Made by a program: the position numbers and the translations under genes
Shown here: one piece after another, positions 58,301-64,000 of the stretch
How positions within the stretch are numbered: position 1 is the first letter of the stretch
Layout: each line of letters starts with the position of its first letter
NCBI GenBank assembly: GCA_032158295.1
Contig: CM063263.1
Coordinates: forward strand, 6,878,501 to 6,942,500
Length of the DNA stretch: 64,000 bases
Direction: 5' to 3'
Source of the DNA: Pycnopodia helianthoides
Taxonomy: Eukaryota; Echinodermata; Asteroidea; Forcipulatida; Asteriidae
Notes under the pieces: model-generated
Seen by the model: only the letters and a program-made list of their open reading frames with translations
Database searches by the model: none
Told to the model about the DNA's origin: nothing

Positions 58301-58779
58301 TTCTATTATTAGTATTTTCATTGAGACCCCCACCCCATACCACCAAGCACAACATAAGTTCCTTCCCTAGGCCTACTTCCTCCAAAATTATTTACAAGAA
58401 CCTCCGTGGCAGGAATGTTCTAGAGGTAAAACAAAATTGATATTCTGTATTGGCCTGATAATTATAGGCATAATAAACACAGAACCCGTTGATCAGTAGG
58501 TTGTATTATAAACTGACAATTGAGATTTACGAAAGACTTCTCTCTGATATTATTTCGATGCTGGTAACTTTCGCTTTGTTGAATGGACCTTTGATCCACA
58601 CTTCGTGGTGATGTGACGCCTGACATTCCTTCAAAGTTCATGTCCAGTTATCATGATACCCGGATCAAGAAGGAATTATATCTTCAGAAGAAGAAGAAGA
58701 GACAACAAAGAATCTTACAATCGATGCCTTCTCATGAGCCTTAAATATTTTAGGCAGTGATCGGGAAAAAGTTTCAAAA

Positions 58780-59110
58780 CAGCAGGCTAAACGTCAACAC
58801 CAATTAAGAACTCACTCCGCGGCAGTGAAGTGAATAACAAAAAGTCCCCTCGATCCAATAAGCAAAAGTAGTAATCCCGGTCGGTTTCCTACCACCCGCC
58901 CACCCCCAGGTGGTAATTAATGCAAAAGGGCAGTTCTTTCCAGAACTAAGTAGTCTCCCAAATTCCGAAATATTCCCAGCGGCAGTAGAATATATAGGAA
59001 GACAAAATTTCAAAGAACAAATTTATACAGCGAAGTAGATCAAACACATTGTGTTACTGCAAAATGATTATACATTAATACCTCACCATGCAATCTTTCA
59101 AAACCCATGG
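58780..59110 (+). repeat. Dispersed repeat, longest copy 3 of 3
   Basis: Includes an extra 5' part (ACTCCGCGGCAGTGAAGTGA) not seen in full elsewhere. From 58930 it then has the blocks of 1-215: AGTTCTTTCCAGAACT, GCGGCAGTAGAATATATAGG, AAAGAACAAATTTATACAGC and AATACCTCACCATG. Confidence 0.7.
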
Positions 59111-59759
59111 AACATGTAAAACAAGAAGCTCAGGCCGTATCCGAATTGGCGGCTGCGGCTACGACTGTTGCTAAGGACGTCCTGTATACTCTAATACACG
59201 ATGACGCTGGGATTCAGCCGTATAGCCATAGCCATAATTATTGCCGCCAATTCGGACACGTTTTATAGTATTGTACCCCACTAGTTGTGTGTATCTGGAA
59301 AGTGCCTGAAAAGTCCTAACGCCTACACCATAATGTATAAGTATGTAGATCAGCCCTTGCGGTCCTCGGTAAAATGTTCCTACTTTTTTTCAAAGGATCA
59401 AAAATGTCACTCCTGAAATAAACACAGCAACAGCCTGTGAGTTTTAAATTCTGTAAATAAACTTATCAATTTACCCAGTCAGTTTCCCTTGTGGTTCATT
59501 ACTTGACGTTTAAATTTATCGATGTATCTTGTTTATTGATCTAAATAGACCTACTAATTATTAAGTCACTTTTGCCATTGCTGAATGAACCCAATGGAAT
59601 CAAGAGTAAACAATTAAAATGTACGCACTATCTGCGGTTAATATAGAAATATTTAATTTTCGCTCTATATCCGACAGGCAGACTGTGTCCTTGTGAACCG
59701 CTGTCCTGTGTTTACATTTAACCGTGTATAAGGAGGAAATATGTCCGGGATATAACAAC

Positions 59760-60030
59760 AGTTTCGAAATCAAATTGTAGTTGTAGTCTTTACCATGTGG
59801 CTATATTGAGCTATAAAGTCAGGATGGACCACGGTAATGCAATATGGTTCAAAGTTTACATGGAATGTTCTACGAATGACATCATCGTCAAGCTGGAAAG
59901 TTGCTGAGATTGGAGAATAAATGTTTGGGGTTGGTCTTAAATTTTGGCCTCTACTTTCAAGTTTTGCTCCTGTGGAGACGACACGTCGACAAACAATCCG
60001 TAGAAAGTTTTTATGCAAGATGATCTCCAT
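59760..60030 (-). other. Weak candidate first exon, minus strand
   Basis: An 86-codon frame starts with ATG at 60030. It opens with an arginine-rich, acid-free stretch (MEIILHKNFLRIVCRRVVST) that could be a mitochondrial leader, and it contains SPISATFQLDDDVIRRTFHV. A possible donor GTAAAG follows CACATG at about 59795. No family is recognised, no downstream exon was found, and chance is quite possible. Confidence 0.2.
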
Positions 60031-60755
60031 TGTTCTTTTGGGTTAGCCTACACATTAAATTGTTAAAAGATTACGTCTGAGTTTAATGTGACAGTGATAT
60101 AATAATTCTACCATAGAGGAACGATCAGTGTAATTGTGTGCGCACTCTGGCAATAGACTGTGTAAGTTGACCTCGAGAGCGTACGAGCTTTTGTGAGAAT
60201 CCGGACTTCCGGGCACTTCACTATAGAGCTAGAGTGTGTATTGTGGCACTGAGTTGTTTTTGAAAAGAATTTGTGATGCGATGTTTTAAATTTCACCCGT
60301 AATTGAATATGGTTTGAAAATAAAGAAACTTAATTTAGAAATTGTAAGTTGTAAAGAATTTCCGAATCTTTGGGAATGTATATATATTAAAAGCTGACCT
60401 TACTTTCCGCTTCACGTTTGACCATAAAGAACATGCAAAATCGTCGTAATCCATGACGTATACGCATGCCAATTCGAGCAAGCTGCTGCATGTTGTCATC
60501 ATGAGGGTATTCAAACCGCGCGAAACTAGGACGTCGTTGTCACGGCGACGACATGCCATATCATGTTAAATCCATGAGACACAAGGTCCGATTTCGCGTT
60601 AAGTAACGAAGCAATATATCCGGATTTGAAATATAACCTAACTTCGGTTTGTTAGTGCAGTCGAAACAGTTTGCGCAACATCGTGAGTCGGCGTATATTA
60701 GCAATTTGATACTTTCGAGCTGGATGTTGGCGGAGTACTATTTCTTCATTTTCTC

Positions 60756-61149
60756 GTAAAGAAACATTACAGAATTGGTAAGAAAAAAACTTGTAAAATA
60801 TACTTTTTGATCACAGATTTACATAAAACTTACAAGGTCTAATGATGATGATAATAGAAAACATCCCTTGAAATATTTCTGTCTGAAATGCCATATTTGA
60901 TGAGAAATGAATAAACTAATTTTCCGATTGGAGTTTATCGCTCAGTGAGCGTTTTATTCATTTGTTGATTCTATATGATTTCATGCAAAATGTGTAATCG
61001 GTTTTCACTATTTTCTCGTGACCCAGAGGGCCGATCGATCTCAAACTTCTACAGGTTTGTCAGTTTATGTATATGGTGGATTACATAAAGTACTTACACT
61101 GCCAGCAACTGTTTTGTTAGCAAAAACCAATTCTGTAATGTTCCTTTAA
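60756..61149. mobile_element. TTTAAAGG-type MITE, copy 2 of a 380-390 bp family
   Basis: Full-length relative of 54949-55325 with the same ends (ACATTACAGAATTGGT and its complement) and the same interior order. It has small indels and one longer difference near 60970. Confidence 0.8.
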
Positions 61150-61803
61150 GTTTTCAGATTGTATGTTATTTTTAGTTATTACATCGTTAGTTGTTACATG
61201 GAGGTATTCCTACCTCCATGGTTATTGTAATCATTCCACCGATATATTTTGGAGGGTTGACAAAATTGATGTGAGTGACAGAAATAAAAAATCACACAAA
61301 ATTGCATCCACGTTATTCTCCCATGGCTCAGAGGTGCCCGGAAGTTCAATGGTGACCTCATCGTCGCGAGACTGACAGGGTCTACACCTGGCGGCATTTA
61401 TTCCGCTACATGTCTACGTACACGTACATTACATATTGTGAACCTTTGTGATGTTTGCATAATGCCAACTGTGACCCAGCATGACCCAGTAAACACGTTA
61501 GAAGCTTGCTGGTACACTCTCCATGGAACAATACAACAGTGAGAAAATTAGACCTTTCTTCCTGTTCACTCTGGCGGTAGATTCTACCAGACGTGAACTC
61601 TTTGCTCGTTGGTCGCTTCATGCGTGATGTGGCACATTGCATGCTACAACGCACAGGTAACCGCATACCACTTTCGTTATTTGTAAAGCTGGAACAAGTG
61701 TAGAGGGTTGTACGTGTGGGTCGTGTGATAGTGGAAGTTGGTCACAGCACTATTACTGTTTAGTACTAGTCTGTATTTACGGAAGCTAAGCTGGTGGAGT
61801 TAC

Positions 61804-61812
61804 ATGGCTTGA
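61804..61812 (+). promoter_or_regulatory. Minimal upstream open reading frame before the lipoxygenase start
   Basis: ATG GCT TGA, two codons and a stop, ends 6 bp before the main ATG at 61819. Both ATGs share the context ACATGGCTTG. If it is in the mature leader, it could affect start-site choice. Confidence 0.4.
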
Positions 61813-61818
61813 GTCAAC

Positions 61819-62409
61819 ATGGCTTGCTTACTAACATGTTGCCGTGGTGGTGGTAATGATGCTGAAGACGGTGTTTCTCCTGCGGTGGGGATGAAAGAAG
61901 CCGAGTCAGACGACAACCTTGCTGGACACACCAGCTATAAGATCTACGTCAAGACAGGTGATCGCAGGGGTGCTGGTACTGACGCTAACATCTACATCAT
62001 CCTACACAACAGTCTCGACGTCGCTTCAAAGGAAATCAAACTCGACAGGCTCTTCCACGATGACTTCGAACGGGGGAAGACGGACGAGTTTAAGGCAAGA
62101 CTGCCGGCTAACTTCGGGGCGGTGCAGCGCATCGAGTTGTGGCGTGACACCCACGGGGCGTTTGACGCCTGGTACCTACAGAAGATCGACATATACGAAA
62201 CGCCGAAAGTGGGCGAGAAGAAGGGTCCGTATCAGTTCCCAGTGCACAGATGGGTCCCGGCTAAGAAAAGAGTGATTTTCAACCAGTTCGACAGTCTCTT
62301 GCCTCAGAATGATCCACTCAGAGAAACTCAACGCAAGGAAGAGATGGGGATGGTTCGCCAGCTTTACAACTTCAAGAGCCAAGCACCAGAAGTAGGTCTT
62401 CCTTGCCAG
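61819..62409 (+). CDS. PLAT-domain lipoxygenase, first coding exon (gene continues past the window)
   Basis: The exon encodes 197 residues up to a donor GTATGT at 62410 (phase 0). Residues 1-35 are a short leader starting MACLLTCC, where the cysteines could be lipidated. Residues 39-146 form a PLAT/C2-like beta-sandwich: YKIYVKTGDRRGAGTDANIY, LDRLFHDDFERGKTDEF, IELWRD and YQFPVHRWVP. Asp55, Asn57 and Asp82 are candidate calcium-site residues. Residues 147-197 lead towards the lipoxygenase domain. The layout resembles animal and coral lipoxygenases, in which the PLAT domain directs calcium-dependent membrane binding and the catalytic iron domain follows. No allene oxide synthase-type domain precedes it here. 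The catalytic exons are outside the window, so the positional specificity and even the lipoxygenase identity remain inferred. Confidence 0.75.
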
Positions 62410-64000
62410 GTATGTCTTCATTTAGAATAGGTCACTCTAGAAACCACGGGTCAGAATTGTCTCAGATCCAGAATTGGTCAAACCATGGAGGTATAGAAAT
62501 AACCTCTATGGTAAAACTGACGCAGAACCCTTTTCAAAATCTCCATTTTGACAAGTGTTAGGGTCAGCTTGACCCAGAAATGGGTCACACTACCTTGAAC
62601 CAGGAATCTGCCGGTCGTTCCTATATACCCATGTTTTCTTAAGCGCTGTCCTTGTCACACCATGGTCATACGGGGCATGTTTTAAAGTTTATTTATGAGG
62701 CGGCCGACTTACCACTACAGTGGATTCAGAAGGAACACTTACGTTGCTCATTATACATTTCTCTATCATTATACTTAGTGTCTTATATCCACAAGATTAA
62801 AGCATTATGTGAATATTCAATTAAAATTGTGCCTTAAACTGGTTGTTTGTATGAAACTGGTTCTTTGATGTGATGATCAGAGGCTCAAGCCCAACTATAT
62901 AAAGTATTACTCAACAACACCCGTTTTAAAGGCAGTGTATATACTGTATACTTAAGGTAATAAAAAAAAAAACAGTATCCTCACTCGGTGTATCCAAACA
63001 CATGTATATTATAAAATAACAAGTCTGTGAAAATTTTGGTCCAGTTGGTCATCGAAGTTGCAAGAAAGTAAAGAAGAAAAAATCACCCTTGTTGCATCGA
63101 ATTGTGTACTTTCAGATGCCTGAGGAGTAAGAAAGCCTCTCATCAGAGGTGAAAAATCACTCTTTCTCTAAAACTACATTACTTCAAAGGGGGTCGTTTC
63201 TATCAATGTTTTATAATATCAACAGCTCTCCAGTGGTCTTCACCAAGTACATTTTTTGTGGTCATTCACTTAGTGGAGTACGGTAATTATCAAGTGTTAC
63301 CCTGTCATTAAGTGGTGTTTGAAGCTTTGCATGGTATGGATCTTTAAAAAAATATAATTAGTAAACTTGCGGGTAAAACGTTAACCATGTATAAAACTCT
63401 TTTTGGGAGTGTTGGCTCTGACTAAGAGCCGGTGTGTAGTCTCGACGTTTCGAACAGTATACTCTTCTCGTCTTTAGCAGAATGCTGCTCATCTTCAGCA
63501 GCATGCATCCTCTTGAAGACGAGCAGAGTATACTGTTGGAAACGTCGAGACTGGAGTGTCGAAGCGCTTAACAAGGAAAGTTAGACAAAAATTACAAAAA
63601 ATATACAAAAGGAAGCAGCAGAAGACGAAAGCAGCAGAAGCAACTGTTGACTACTGGAATAGATGGGCTTTCAAGAGGATTGCAACTGAGTTTCCGTCTG
63701 GGAAGCTTTAATGTGATGTGGCAGAGAGTTCCAGAGTAGAACGAGAGATGACCGTATGGTGGACTAAATGTTAGTGTATGGGATTTTTGTTTTGGTACAG
63801 TGGCCCTGGAATATAAATGATGTGGATTGTGCAGCTTTATTCTTCTTACAGCTCCATGATTGTCCGTTGATCGATAACACCTCTATGTTATAATGGTCAG
63901 TGGTCGTTGACCTTGTATCCAGGAAACCTTAACGTGTCGCCGTCCTCTAGTCTTTGACCATGCGTGTACATGTTTTTTTTTTATACCTCGGTAACAAATT
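62410..64000. other. First intron of the lipoxygenase gene with repeat remnants
   Basis: No further exon is recognised. A TTTTAAAGGCAGTGTATA end at about 62924 starts a MITE-like stretch without a clear right end. A palindromic element occupies 63359-63560. The last 400 bp (GGCAGAGAGTTCCAGAGTAG and neighbours) look repeat-derived but could not be named. Confidence 0.45.
63359..63560. mobile_element. Relative of the 20880 palindromic element, right end truncated
   Basis: Begins AGTAAACTTGCGGGTAAAAC, like 20880. Its interior palindrome is built from CTCGACGTTTCGAACAGTAT and its near-complement at 63520-63550. The right terminal repeat is missing. Confidence 0.7.

Larger units (their letters stand above)
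53889..61803. other. Intergenic region between POLR1B and the lipoxygenase gene
   Basis: No exon is recognised with confidence. The region holds dispersed repeats at 54284, 54949, 58780 and 60756, a G-rich/C-rich hairpin near 57672 (GGGGGAGGAGCCCCTCTCCC), and one weak minus-strand reading frame (59760-60030). The rest looks like unique AT-rich non-coding DNA. The lipoxygenase promoter should lie in its right end. Confidence 0.5.

Overview
This is animal nuclear DNA. Genes are split by canonical GT-AG introns, exons are mostly 65 to 280 bp, and introns are packed with tRNA-derived SINEs, foldback elements, MITE-like elements and minisatellites. The gene content (a fibrinogen-domain lectin-like gene, WDR75, POLR1B and a PLAT-lipoxygenase) and the style of the repeats suggest a marine invertebrate deuterostome, most likely an echinoderm such as a sea star. 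That assignment is inference; nothing in the window proves the species.

Layout, left to right. (1) 1-4171: the 3' part of a plus-strand gene with a fibrinogen C-terminal domain in three exons. (2) 4172-8985: intergenic DNA with one tRNA-derived SINE. (3) 8986-28941: a complete WDR75 (UTP17) gene on the minus strand, which I rebuilt as 17 exons and 846 residues. A possible small nested gene lies in its intron 6 on the opposite strand. (4) 28942-30162: a 1.2 kb divergent promoter region. (5) 30163-53853: a complete POLR1B (RPA2) gene on the plus strand, rebuilt as 25 exons and about 1138 residues. Exon 13 carries one surplus base. (6) 53854-61818: intergenic DNA with several dispersed repeats. 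(7) 61819 to the window end: the first coding exon of a PLAT-domain lipoxygenase, which continues beyond the window.

The central pair belongs to one process. POLR1B is the second-largest subunit of RNA polymerase I. WDR75 belongs to the t-UTP part of the small-subunit processome, which binds nascent pre-rRNA and supports Pol I transcription. They sit head to head over one short intergenic region carrying NRF-1-like, E-box and YY1-like sequences, so co-regulation is plausible.

The main oddities are: the divergent ribosome-biogenesis pair; a roughly 1 kb foldback element in POLR1B intron 1 with relatives on both sides of the promoter; a 27-bp minisatellite with a seven-unit higher-order pattern; related minisatellites in opposite orientation that bracket POLR1B exons 10-22; the frameshift in POLR1B exon 13; and the nested reading frame with a CRE-like palindrome upstream. 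All exon boundaries were read by eye from splice signals, phase continuity and remembered family similarity. No alignment or database search was run.
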